A stretch of 64,000 bases of DNA from UBA9926 sp023261215 (GTDB lineage: Bacteria > Pseudomonadota > Gammaproteobacteria > Pseudomonadales > Azotimanducaceae): NCBI GenBank assembly GCA_038136035.1, contig JAYPYV010000006.1:1-64000 (forward strand). The letters run 5' to 3'. This document shows, one piece after another, positions 35,905 through 43,449 of the stretch (position 1 is the first letter of the stretch; each line of letters opens with the position of its first letter). The notes below the pieces were generated by a model that was given only the letters and a program-made list of their open reading frames with translations, ran no database searches and was not told where the DNA came from. Position numbers and translations under genes: made by a program.

Positions 35905-36848
35905 AACCGATCTTGGTCAAACGAACGCTGGTCGTGGGCGCGCTGATGGGCGTGGCTGAGGTGATTCCTGGCGTCTCAGGGGGCACCATTGCGTTTCTTT
36001 CGGGGTTATACCTTCGGATGCTGTCCGCGCTGGCCATGCTGCCAGCGTGGCTCAAGCAAACCCTGATTGATCGCCAGTTCAAGTCAGCCTGGCAGCGCGC
36101 CGATATTCTTTTTTTAGTGATTCTCTTTGGTTCGATGTTGTCGACTGCGATGCTTGTTTCGGGTTTGATTCGCACGGCACTCGCAGAGTATCCGATTCCC
36201 CTTTGGTCACTCTTCACCGGAATGATTTGGGTGTCTGCCATGGTGATGCTGGCAGGCGACGCGGAAAAGAGTATCAGGAAGTGGCTCTGGGTTGCTTTCG
36301 GCTTGGTGTTGAGCACCTTGATCCAATTTGGCTTAAGTTCGGCTCTCGAGGTCAGTGCCATCACCTTGCTCATTGCTGGGGCTGTTGCAGTCAGCGCTTG
36401 GGTGTTGCCTGGTATTTCTGGGAGCCTGATTTTGCTGTTGCTAGGGCTTTATCCGACGGTCATCAGAGCGCTTTCAGAATTGGATTTGACGATACTCGCC
36501 CCGCTTGCTTTAGGCTGTGCGGCTGGGCTTCTTGTGTTCGCAAAATTGTTGGAATCGATCTACGAGCGATACCGGTCGGAGACGGTTTGGTTGTTGTCGG
36601 GTGTACTCATTGGCTCACTGGTCCGGCTCTGGCCATGGCAGTCTATTCAAAGCTATCAACTTCGGGACAATGGGGAAACCGTGCCGATCTTGCAATTTCC
36701 AGTACTGCCTTGGGAGTATGAAGGCCTTACCGGCCAGGATTCGCAACTATTGATCGCCCTGTGCATGATGATCGTCGGCGGATTCATGGTCTGGGGTTTG
36801 CATCGGCGAGTACCGATGGGTAGCGTTGCCAATGATGAAACGCAATAA
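35901..36848 (+). CDS. DUF368 membrane protein (putative polyprenyl-phosphate transporter, PopT-like)
   Basis: A 315-residue protein with about eight to ten hydrophobic helices and the family signature GVAEVIPGVSGGTIAFLSGLY near the N-terminus, repeated in part as WVLPGISGSLILLLLGLYP in the second half (an inverted-repeat fold). DUF368 proteins of other bacteria have been reported to recycle undecaprenyl phosphate across the inner membrane. The ATGA overlap with pcm and the overlap with nlpD place it in a single transcript with an envelope gene, which fits such a role. Confidence 0.85.
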   Translation: MKPILVKRTLVVGALMGVAEVIPGVSGGTIAFLSGLYLRMLSALAMLPAWLKQTLIDRQFKSAWQRADILFLVILFGSMLSTAMLVSGLIRTALAEYPIPLWSLFTGMIWVSAMVMLAGDAEKSIRKWLWVAFGLVLSTLIQFGLSSALEVSAITLLIAGAVAVSAWVLPGISGSLILLLLGLYPTVIRALSELDLTILAPLALGCAAGLLVFAKLLESIYERYRSETVWLLSGVLIGSLVRLWPWQSIQSYQLRDNGETVPILQFPVLPWEYEGLTGQDSQLLIALCMMIVGGFMVWGLHRRVPMGSVANDETQ

Positions 36849-37554
36849 CCTCCAGTTCGGAGCTGTCATCCTCAGTCTGGCGCTGATATTAACGGGGTGT
36901 CAGAGTTCACCGCCGCCAGCACCCGTGAGCATGATTGGGGAGCGAGGTAAAACGCACACGGTGCGTCGAGGCGAAACGCTCTACGCAATCGCTTGGCGCT
37001 ATGGCTTGGATTACAAGGCGCTCGCCAAGCGTAATGGCATATCACCCCCGTACACGATTTACGCGGGTCAGAAATTGAAATTATCTGCGGCCGCCAAATC
37101 GAAACCTTCTTCTCGGCAGACGGCCTCGGCCAAAACTGAGCCCAACGCGGTATACAAACAAAAGCCGGTGGCAAAGCCCACTCCGAAGCTTTCGACCAGC
37201 CGCATCAATTGGCAGTGGCCTGTTGAAGGTGAGGTTAAAACTAAATTCAGTCTATCGGGTAGTGTCAACAAAGGCATTGACATTCAGTCCGCAGGGCAGG
37301 CCAATGTGAAGGCTGCGGCGCCTGGGACCGTGGTCTATGCAGGTGGAAATCTCCGGGGTTACGGAAAGCTTGTGATTATCAAGCATGACGCCACATTTCT
37401 GAGCGCCTACGGTAACAATGAGGCCTTGGCAGTAAAGGAAGGAGACGCGGTGACCGCGGGTCAGAACATCGCAACCTTGGGAAGCGATCAGGTGTTGCAC
37501 TTTGAGATCAGGCGGGATGGTCGCCCTGAGGATCCCGAGGGGCACCTACCCTGA
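36832..37554 (+). CDS. nlpD: Murein hydrolase activator NlpD (LysM, M23-like lipoprotein)
   Basis: A lipoprotein of about 240 residues. The signal sequence ends in the lipobox LTGC (Cys about 23). One LysM domain follows (THTVRRGETLYAIAWRYGL to AGQKLKL, about 43-87), then a lysine/threonine-rich linker and an M23-type domain from INWQWPVEG to the end. The catalytic metal ligands are missing, as in E. coli NlpD: NKGIDI in place of HxGxD, and SAYGNNE in place of the HxH. It should therefore activate an amidase rather than cleave itself. ATGs at 36832 and 36835 are both possible. rpoS, the usual next gene, is absent. Confidence 0.92.
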   Translation: MMKRNNLQFGAVILSLALILTGCQSSPPPAPVSMIGERGKTHTVRRGETLYAIAWRYGLDYKALAKRNGISPPYTIYAGQKLKLSAAAKSKPSSRQTASAKTEPNAVYKQKPVAKPTPKLSTSRINWQWPVEGEVKTKFSLSGSVNKGIDIQSAGQANVKAAAPGTVVYAGGNLRGYGKLVIIKHDATFLSAYGNNEALAVKEGDAVTAGQNIATLGSDQVLHFEIRRDGRPEDPEGHLP

Positions 37555-37592
37555 GGTGGTCTCGGAATCCATCGGAGTAAGAAAGCGTCGGC

Positions 37593-37916
37593 TTAGCGCT
37601 CGAGATGATCGAGTTTGCCCTTAACATCCGCCCATTCTTCGGCATCGTCCAAAGGCTCTTTCTTCTCTGTAATGTTTGGCCACACCTGACAAAGCTCGGC
37701 ATTCAATTCGAGAAACGCCTGTTCTTCTTCAGGCAACTCATCTTCGGAAAAGATGGCGTCCACCGGGCATTCTGGTTCGCACAAAGCACAATCGATGCAC
37801 TCGTCAGGGTTGATCACGAGAAAGTTAGGGCCTTCGTAAAAACAATCCACAGGGCACACTTCCACGCAATCGGTATGTTTGCACTTGATGCAGGCATCGC
37901 TGACGACGAATGTCAT
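37593..37916 (-). CDS. fdxA: Seven-iron ferredoxin FdxA
   Basis: A 107-residue ferredoxin with CIKCKHTDCVEVCPVDC and CIDCALCEPECP, giving the 3Fe-4S and 4Fe-4S cluster ligands of the Azotobacter FdI type, plus the usual acidic C-terminal extension. AAGGAAGA precedes the ATG at 37916. It lies between nlpD (convergent) and mutS (same strand), the conserved Pseudomonas order minus rpoS. Confidence 0.95.
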   Translation of the reverse strand: MTFVVSDACIKCKHTDCVEVCPVDCFYEGPNFLVINPDECIDCALCEPECPVDAIFSEDELPEEEQAFLELNAELCQVWPNITEKKEPLDDAEEWADVKGKLDHLER

Positions 37917-38071
37917 AGTTCGATCTTCCTTTTAAAATTAAGACTTGGACACCGAGCCCATCAGGCTGTGACCAGAGGTTACTAGAATTGAAGATTAAGT
38001 GCTTCGAAGGCCTATCATCTGTTAACCACGCTGTGAGCGGGTCATATGAGGGCCAAAAAAGCGCTTGGTTA

Positions 38072-38109
38072 CCCTAAAAATTTCGGGGCCATTCTAGCAG
38101 TTTTTAGGG
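38072..38109 (-). repeat. Perfect 9-bp inverted repeat in the mutS-fdxA spacer
   Basis: CCCTAAAAA (38072-38080) and TTTTTAGGG (38101-38109) are exact inverted copies separated by 20 bases, in the 210-base spacer between mutS and fdxA. The -10 of the putative fdxA promoter falls inside it. It could be an operator, or a stem that ends mutS transcription. Confidence 0.5.
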
Positions 38110-38118
38110 GTTCTACAA
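38091..38118 (-). promoter_or_regulatory. Putative extended -10 promoter for fdxA
   Basis: On the minus strand TTGTAG (38113-38118) is followed after 16 bases by TGC-TAGAAT (the hexamer at 38091-38096). This would give a leader of about 165 bases before the fdxA ATG. The -35 is weak; the extended -10 is good. Confidence 0.4.
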
Positions 38119-38126
38119 CTCAGCCG

Positions 38127-40700
38127 TCAGTCCAGATCTTTAAGTGTTTGTTGTAGTTGGTATAGCACGTCGAGCGCTTCCCTGGGCGTCAATTGATCTG
38201 GCTCGAGGCTCTTTAAAAGGGTCACCAGGGGTGCATAGTTCGGCGGCGTGCTGAATAGATCCGATTGAGCGGGCGCCTCGAATTGAGAATTGAGAGACCG
38301 CGTGTGGTCAGCGAGCTCGAGCCCGTGGAGCTTATCTTCGGCGATTTGAATCACCCGCTGGGGCACACCAGCGAGTTTGGCAACTTGCAGACCGTAACTT
38401 TGATTGGCAGGGCCCTCATTGACCGCATAAAGGAAAACGATCGAGTCATCATGTTCCCTTGCAGATAGATGTAAGTTCCTGGTGTGGGGGAGCGTACTTG
38501 CGAGTAGCGTGAGTTCGAAGTAATGGGTCGCAAACAGGGTCATCGCGCCAATCTGTTCAGCAATGTGTTGCCCCGTGGCCCAGGCAATGGAAAGTCCATC
38601 GAAAGTCGATGTGCCGCGTCCGATTTCATCAAGTAGGACGAGACTGCGTTCGGTCGCGTGGTTCAAGATCAGTGCGGTCTCAGTCATCTCGACCATGAAG
38701 GTGGATCGCCCGCCTGCCAGGTCGTCAGACGAGCCAATGCGAGTGAACACACGATCCAGGTCACCAATCTCAGCGCGAACGGCAGGCACGAAGCTGCCGG
38801 TTCGACCCAAGATTGCGATGATGGCGGTTTGCCGCATGAACGTTGATTTTCCGCCCATATTGGGCCCGGTGATAATGTATTGACGGGCGTCGGCATCAAA
38901 ACAAATATCATTGGGAACGAAGGGATCCGTCGTCATCGATTCAACGACGAGGTGACGGCCCGCTTCGATTCGGAGCTGAGGGACTTCAGTCAAGATTGGC
39001 CGCACCAGATCTAAATGGAGTGCCCGTTCTGCGAACGTCGTGAGGACATCCAGTTGCGCAAGTCCATTCGAAAAGGCTCGCAAAGGTCGTAATTGGGTGA
39101 CCAGCGTTTCGATGAGGGCTTCGAACAGTATGCGCTCCCGAGCCAATGCCTTGGACTGGCTCGAGAGTGCCTTATCTTCGAAGGTTTTGAGCTCCGGCGT
39201 GATGAAGCGTTCCGCGTTTTTCAGCGTTTGTCTGCGAATATAGTGCGCGGGCGCGTGTTCAGCTTGGCTCTTGCTGAGCTCGATGTAGTAACCATGAACA
39301 CGGTTGTATCCAACCTTAAGTGTGGATAGCCCAGTCTCTCCGCGCTCTTGCTGTTCCAGTGCAATGAGATAGCCAGCTGCGCCCTCGCTGATATCCCTCA
39401 ACTCATCCAGTTCAGCGTCGTAACCCGGCTTAATAACGCCGCCTTCGCGGAGGACCACGGGCGGCTCGTCAATGATCGCGGTTCGTAAATGCCGGGCAAT
39501 GTCATCCTGCGGCGCGACGTCTTGCGCGAGCATTCGGAGACGCGGTGTCTGAAGCGAGTGAAGCAGCGTCTTGAGCTCCGGCAATCGCTCGAGTCCATTG
39601 CGAAGCCGAGCCAAATCCCTAGGTCGAGCGGACTTGAGCGCAATTCGAGAAATGATTCGCTCGACATCGCCAATGTGTCTTAGCACCTCTTGTATTGCTG
39701 GATATCCGCGCATTCGAAGAAGTTCTTCCACGGCATCCAACCGGTCGAGGACCTCGAGATTGTCTCTGAGCGGTTGGGTGAGCCAACGCGCCAGTAACCG
39801 ACCACCCATGGCGGTTCGAGTCGCATTTAACACCGAATATAGGGTGTGGTCTTGCTCGCCTCGAAGGTTTTCCGTCAGTTCGAGATGTCGTCGTGACGCG
39901 GGGTCGATTTCGACCAAATCGTGCGCATCGATGGCGGTAATCGCTGAGAGGTGGGGTAAATCGCGTTTCTGCGTCTCAATCACGTAGCGCAGGGCAACGC
40001 CCGCCGCAGTCAAGCCGAGCGCCGCGTCGGATTTGGCGTCAGCTGCGAAAGGAAGCGCAATGCCAAGTTGCGCAAGCTGTTGAAGATTGTCCTCAACTTC
40101 GAAACTGGATTGTGGCCAAACAGTCACCGCGGCGCGAGGCGGCAGGAGGCGATCTAGCGCGCTTCCTTCAGGAATGAGAAATTCAGAGGGCTGGGCTCGG
40201 CCAATTTGGCTCTGGAGGGACTCAATGGAGTCGGTATGCAAGCATTCGAATCGGCCACTCGCCACTTCAATGAGCGCCATCCCATAGCAATGACCCACAT
40301 CGACCATCGCGCAGATCGAACTCTCGAGATGGCTGTCAAGCAACCCTTCCTCGGTTAGGGTGCCAGGCGTCACAATGCGAACCACTTCTCTTGCGACCGG
40401 ACCTTTACTTTCCTTTGGATCGCCTATTTGCTCGCAGATGGCAACGGCGACCCCAGCCTTGACCAGCTTGGCGAGGTACCCGTCGGCTGCGTGATAGGGG
40501 ACCCCACACATTGGAATGGGTTCCCCTGCAGACTGGCCCCGCGTGGTCAAGGTGATGTCCAACAACTCGGCTGCCTTGGCGGCGTCGTCATAGAACAACT
40601 CATAGAAATCACCCATCCGATAAAACACAAGCGCATGTTCGTACTGCGCTTTGATGCCGAGATACTGCTGCATCATGGGCGTATGGTCGGATTGGCTCAC
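38127..40700 (-). CDS. mutS: DNA mismatch repair protein MutS
   Basis: An 857-residue mismatch-recognition ATPase. The N-terminal HTPMMQQYL and FYRMGDFYELF (the Phe-x-Glu mismatch wedge) are present, as is Walker A GPNMGGKSTFMRQ, followed by DEIGRGTSTFDG. The GTG at 40700 gives the standard N-terminus and a length like E. coli MutS (853). An ATG at 40799 would add 33 residues unlike the family. It is divergent from the recA region. Confidence 0.95.
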   Translation of the reverse strand: MSQSDHTPMMQQYLGIKAQYEHALVFYRMGDFYELFYDDAAKAAELLDITLTTRGQSAGEPIPMCGVPYHAADGYLAKLVKAGVAVAICEQIGDPKESKGPVAREVVRIVTPGTLTEEGLLDSHLESSICAMVDVGHCYGMALIEVASGRFECLHTDSIESLQSQIGRAQPSEFLIPEGSALDRLLPPRAAVTVWPQSSFEVEDNLQQLAQLGIALPFAADAKSDAALGLTAAGVALRYVIETQKRDLPHLSAITAIDAHDLVEIDPASRRHLELTENLRGEQDHTLYSVLNATRTAMGGRLLARWLTQPLRDNLEVLDRLDAVEELLRMRGYPAIQEVLRHIGDVERIISRIALKSARPRDLARLRNGLERLPELKTLLHSLQTPRLRMLAQDVAPQDDIARHLRTAIIDEPPVVLREGGVIKPGYDAELDELRDISEGAAGYLIALEQQERGETGLSTLKVGYNRVHGYYIELSKSQAEHAPAHYIRRQTLKNAERFITPELKTFEDKALSSQSKALARERILFEALIETLVTQLRPLRAFSNGLAQLDVLTTFAERALHLDLVRPILTEVPQLRIEAGRHLVVESMTTDPFVPNDICFDADARQYIITGPNMGGKSTFMRQTAIIAILGRTGSFVPAVRAEIGDLDRVFTRIGSSDDLAGGRSTFMVEMTETALILNHATERSLVLLDEIGRGTSTFDGLSIAWATGQHIAEQIGAMTLFATHYFELTLLASTLPHTRNLHLSAREHDDSIVFLYAVNEGPANQSYGLQVAKLAGVPQRVIQIAEDKLHGLELADHTRSLNSQFEAPAQSDLFSTPPNYAPLVTLLKSLEPDQLTPREALDVLYQLQQTLKDLD

Positions 40701-40809
40701 GGTGAAATCTTTACAGGTAAAGGCAGTAAGCGTAGCAAAGCCTTGCCTGGGCTGCATCGATGCTCGCGTGAAAATCGATGGAAACCTATTTAAAAACACA
40801 AGTAAAAAA

Positions 40810-40829
40810 TACTGTACATAAACACAGTA
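40810..40829 (+). promoter_or_regulatory. LexA (SOS) box
   Basis: TACTGTACATAAACACAGTA contains the exact gammaproteobacterial core CTGT-N8-ACAG with the flanking TA on both sides. A -10-like TAGAAT follows at 40835-40840, so LexA bound here would block transcription toward recA. The box lies about 520 bases before recA in this assembly, including a 100-N gap, which is unusually far, and 110 bases before mutS on the other side. Confidence 0.8.
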
Positions 40830-40851
40830 TTTTGTAGAATAGGGTCAGTTC

Positions 40852-40941
40852 ATGAAAAACGAGGAACGGCGAGGCCAAGCAGAGGCAATTTCAAGACAGG
40901 GCCTGTTCCATGCGTTTGAAGCCGAGCGAGTCAGTCTTTAA
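40852..40941 (+). CDS. Possible small SOS-controlled ORF (29 aa)
   Basis: The first ATG after the LexA box opens a 29-codon frame beginning MKNEERRGQ and ending at TAA 40939-40941, with AGGG seven bases upstream. The peptide is hydrophilic and I recognise no family. It could be a leader peptide or chance. The 650-base mutS-recA interval holds nothing else that looks like a gene, apart from the repeat and the gap. Confidence 0.2.
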   Translation: MKNEERRGQAEAISRQGLFHAFEAERVSL

Positions 40942-41046
40942 GGGGCAGCGAGTTCGTTTTTAAGGTTGAGAGCGCCCAGTGCGAAAACGCGGCTCAGCCG
41001 GCGAGCAACCAGGCTGGACATCAATCGAACAATGGACCAAGACATG

Positions 41047-41146
41047 NNNNNNNNNNNNNNNNNNNNNNNNNNNNNNNNNNNNNNNNNNNNNNNNNNNNNN
41101 NNNNNNNNNNNNNNNNNNNNNNNNNNNNNNNNNNNNNNNNNNNNNN
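41047..41146. other. Assembly gap (100 N) upstream of recA
   Basis: Exactly 100 N, the usual placeholder for a gap of unknown size. A tandem repeat starts directly at its right edge, which probably caused the break. Content such as cinA could be hidden here. Confidence 0.95.
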
Positions 41147-41191
41147 GGAACAAGCAAGAAAGGAACAAGCAAGAAAGGAACAACCAGGAAA
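41147..41191 (+). repeat. 15-bp tandem repeat upstream of recA
   Basis: Two exact copies of GGAACAAGCAAGAAA (41147-41161 and 41162-41176) and a third copy with two changes (41177-41191). The array abuts the gap and may extend into it. Confidence 0.85.
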
Positions 41192-41350
41192 CGAGTAAAC
41201 CCGTCAGAACAAGCGAGCGAAGGGAAGGGTCGCAGTACGCGGAAGCGCGCAAACGGACCGCACCCCCTTCAGTTCGATCACACAAAGCAGGACGTCGATG
41301 ACTGTTGCTTCAAAAGCGCAAGGCCGACATCATAAAGGAGATTGAAAACG

Positions 41351-42415
41351 ATGGATGCAAGAGTGGCAGAAGATAAAGATCCCAATAAAGAACGCGCGCT
41401 TACCGCGGCGCTGTCTCAAATAGAACGGCAATTTGGAAAAGGCGCCATGATGCGTCTGGGTGATACCCCCCAAACGCGAATCCCCTCGATTTCTACGGGG
41501 TCTTTGGGTTTGGATATCGCGCTGGGCATTGGTGGGTTGCCTCGCGGTCGAATCGTAGAGATCTACGGGCCGGAGTCGTCGGGGAAAACGACGCTCACGT
41601 TGCAGGTCATCGCTGAAGCGCAACGAAATGGGGGAACCTGCGCATTCATCGATGCAGAGCATGCGCTCGATCCGATCTACGCACAAAATTTGGGCGTTGA
41701 TATTGATAACCTATTGGTGTCTCAGCCAGACACAGGTGAGCAGGCATTAGAAATTTGTGACATGGTGGTCCGCTCTGGTGCCGTCGATGTAGTAATTGTC
41801 GACTCGGTAGCGGCGCTCACGCCAAAGGCCGAAATTGAGGGCGACATGGGCGATCACCATGTGGGCTTGCAAGCGCGGCTAATGAGCCAAGCGCTGCGGA
41901 AGATGGCGGGGAATATCAAGAATTCAAACACGCTGGTGATATTCATTAATCAAATCCGCATGAAAATTGGTGTCATGTTCGGGAGCCCAGAAACCACCAC
42001 GGGCGGTAACGCGTTGAAGTTTTACTCCTCGGTCCGGTTGGATATCCGCCGGATTGGCAGTATTAAGGAAGGTGACGAAGTCGTCGGCAGTGAAACGCGA
42101 GTCAAAGTCATCAAAAACAAGGTGGCGCCACCCTTTCGTCAGACCGAATTTCAGATCATGTATGGCACGGGTATCTACCGCCTGGGAGAAGTCATCGATT
42201 TAGGTGTTCAACAAGGCTTAGTGGATAAAGCCGGTGCTTGGTACAGCTACAAAGGCGATAAAATTGGTCAAGGTAAGAAGAATGCCTGCGACTATTTGCT
42301 TGAGCACACCGAAATCGCTGAGGAAATCGAAGCGGAATTACGTCGCCAATTGCTCAGCAATGACCCAGCATCTGCCGCATCGGACGTCGCAGATGTTGAG
42401 GAACTGGATGCGTGA
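41351..42415 (+). CDS. recA: Recombinase RecA
   Basis: A 354-residue recombinase. It carries KERALTAALSQIERQFGKGAMMRLG, Walker A GPESSGKTT, Walker B VIVDSVAAL, NQIRMKIGVMFGSPETTTGGNALKFY (DNA-binding loop L2 region) and an acidic C-terminus (ADVEELDA). The ATG at 41351 has AAGGAG (41335-41340) at suitable distance; an in-frame TTG at 41342 lies too close to it. It forms filaments on single-stranded DNA and triggers LexA cleavage. Transcription probably starts at the LexA-controlled promoter far upstream or at one hidden by the gap. Confidence 0.97.
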   Translation: MDARVAEDKDPNKERALTAALSQIERQFGKGAMMRLGDTPQTRIPSISTGSLGLDIALGIGGLPRGRIVEIYGPESSGKTTLTLQVIAEAQRNGGTCAFIDAEHALDPIYAQNLGVDIDNLLVSQPDTGEQALEICDMVVRSGAVDVVIVDSVAALTPKAEIEGDMGDHHVGLQARLMSQALRKMAGNIKNSNTLVIFINQIRMKIGVMFGSPETTTGGNALKFYSSVRLDIRRIGSIKEGDEVVGSETRVKVIKNKVAPPFRQTEFQIMYGTGIYRLGEVIDLGVQQGLVDKAGAWYSYKGDKIGQGKKNACDYLLEHTEIAEEIEAELRRQLLSNDPASAASDVADVEELDA

Positions 42416-42416
42416 T

Positions 42417-42445
42417 CGGCGGTCTGTGAGTCAATTGAACCGCCG
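42417..42445 (+). other. Inverted repeat between recA and recX
   Basis: CGGCGGT (42417-42423) pairs with ACCGCCG (42439-42445) across a 15-base loop, directly after the recA stop. Without a U-run it is not a classical terminator. Partial termination or RNA processing between recA and recX is known in other bacteria. Confidence 0.4.
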
Positions 42446-42465
42446 ACTCAGTATCTTCCCTGCCG

Positions 42466-43389
42466 ATGGCCACCGATCACCAAGGTAAGCGAGACGGGCA
42501 ACAGAACGGTCGTGACCGTGCTGTTGCCAATGGCTCGCCTTGGATGAAGGCCTCGGACCTATTAAAGCCTCAGTCTTCTGAGGCTCGCCTCAAACCGTCC
42601 TCTCCAGTTCGCCCGTTGAGGCGAAACCGCGCCTTTTCAGAGTCGGTTCTCACCCAAAGCGCGCCCTTAGGCGAGTCGAACGGGTGGATTACCGAGGGCG
42701 AGCGAATGGAGGCGCCAGAAATGCAAGAGCCAGATTCAATAAGATCTGCAATGAGGCCGCCTGAAAAGAACTCAATTAAAAAGAAAGCGTCTGAAAAGAA
42801 AGCATCTATAAAGAGAGCGCTCGAAAAAAAAGTGCCTGAAACAGACTGGTCCGAAACAGAAAGATATGAAACAGAAAGGTCCGAAACAGAAAGATTTGTA
42901 ACAGAAGAATCCAGAACAGAAAGCGCACAATCGGAAGAGCAGAATCAAAAGGCCTTTGCGCAACGGTACAACGCGTGTCTGGATTGGCTCTCGAGACGAG
43001 AGCACAGCGCATTTGAAGTTGAGCGGAAACTCAAGGATCGGTTTCCTGATGATCTCAGCCTGGTTCCCTTGGTGATCGCTCGGCTCCAAGCATCAGGTTT
43101 GCAAGATGATTTTCGCTTCGCCGAAATGTTGGTGCGTTACCGAGCCTCCAGAGGTCAGGGGCCTATCAAAATTAGGGCGGAGCTGAAATCCAAAGGTGTC
43201 GCCCAGGTCGTCGTCTCCGATGTTTTATCGAGATCATCCTTCGATTGGTCCGAAGTCGCATCGTCCGTCATTGCGAAGAAGTATGGTGAGCCAGGCGAAA
43301 TGCCGCTCACGCCTAAGGAGCGCGCGCGTCGACAACGATTCCTCCAAAGTCGCGGTTTCCCCTATGAACACATCGCGGCTGCTTTATAA
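42466..43389 (+). CDS. recX: Regulatory protein RecX with long N-terminal extension
   Basis: A 307-residue ORF whose last 148 residues (from about 160) are a normal-length RecX: helical repeats with CLDWLSRREHSAFEVERKL, GLQDDFRFAEMLVRYRASRGQGPIKIRAEL. RecX binds RecA filaments and limits their activity. The first 159 residues are not RecX-like. They are hydrophilic and probably disordered, with a lysine-rich block (KKASEKKASIKRALEKK) followed by acidic pentapeptide repeats of the type SETER. Alternative starts (for example the ATG at 42706 with GAGGGCGAG upstream) would remove part but not all of the extension. Confidence 0.85.
   Translation: MATDHQGKRDGQQNGRDRAVANGSPWMKASDLLKPQSSEARLKPSSPVRPLRRNRAFSESVLTQSAPLGESNGWITEGERMEAPEMQEPDSIRSAMRPPEKNSIKKKASEKKASIKRALEKKVPETDWSETERYETERSETERFVTEESRTESAQSEEQNQKAFAQRYNACLDWLSRREHSAFEVERKLKDRFPDDLSLVPLVIARLQASGLQDDFRFAEMLVRYRASRGQGPIKIRAELKSKGVAQVVVSDVLSRSSFDWSEVASSVIAKKYGEPGEMPLTPKERARRQRFLQSRGFPYEHIAAAL
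42835..42924 (+). repeat. Six degenerate 15-bp repeats inside recX
   Basis: Six consecutive 15-base units, each containing ACAGA. The best copies read TCCGAAACAGAAAGA (42850-42864 and 42880-42894). They encode pentapeptides PETDW, SETER, YETER, SETER, FVTEE, SRTES. The region is much more A-rich than neighbouring genes. Confidence 0.85.
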
Positions 43390-43390
43390 T
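43385..43390 (+). promoter_or_regulatory. Possible -10 element for alaS
   Basis: A perfect TATAAT overlaps the recX stop codon, 60 bases before the alaS ATG. No matching -35 was found. Confidence 0.35.
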
Positions 43391-43449
43391 GGGCGGCTTT
43401 GATTGGTGAGCCCGCAGCGCTGAGTCTCGGGTTCTGAGGAGCCCATCCC

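Noticed and set aside
36826..37554. NlpD as an active M23 peptidase
   Set aside because: The histidine and HxH metal ligands are replaced (NKGID, YGNNE), as in E. coli NlpD.
41147..41191. Short direct repeats as a CRISPR array
   Set aside because: The units are contiguous 15-mers without spacers, and no cas gene is present.
40938..41335. Long frames through the 41047-41146 region on both strands
   Set aside because: They exist only because the N run has no stop codons; there is no support for coding across a gap of unknown length.
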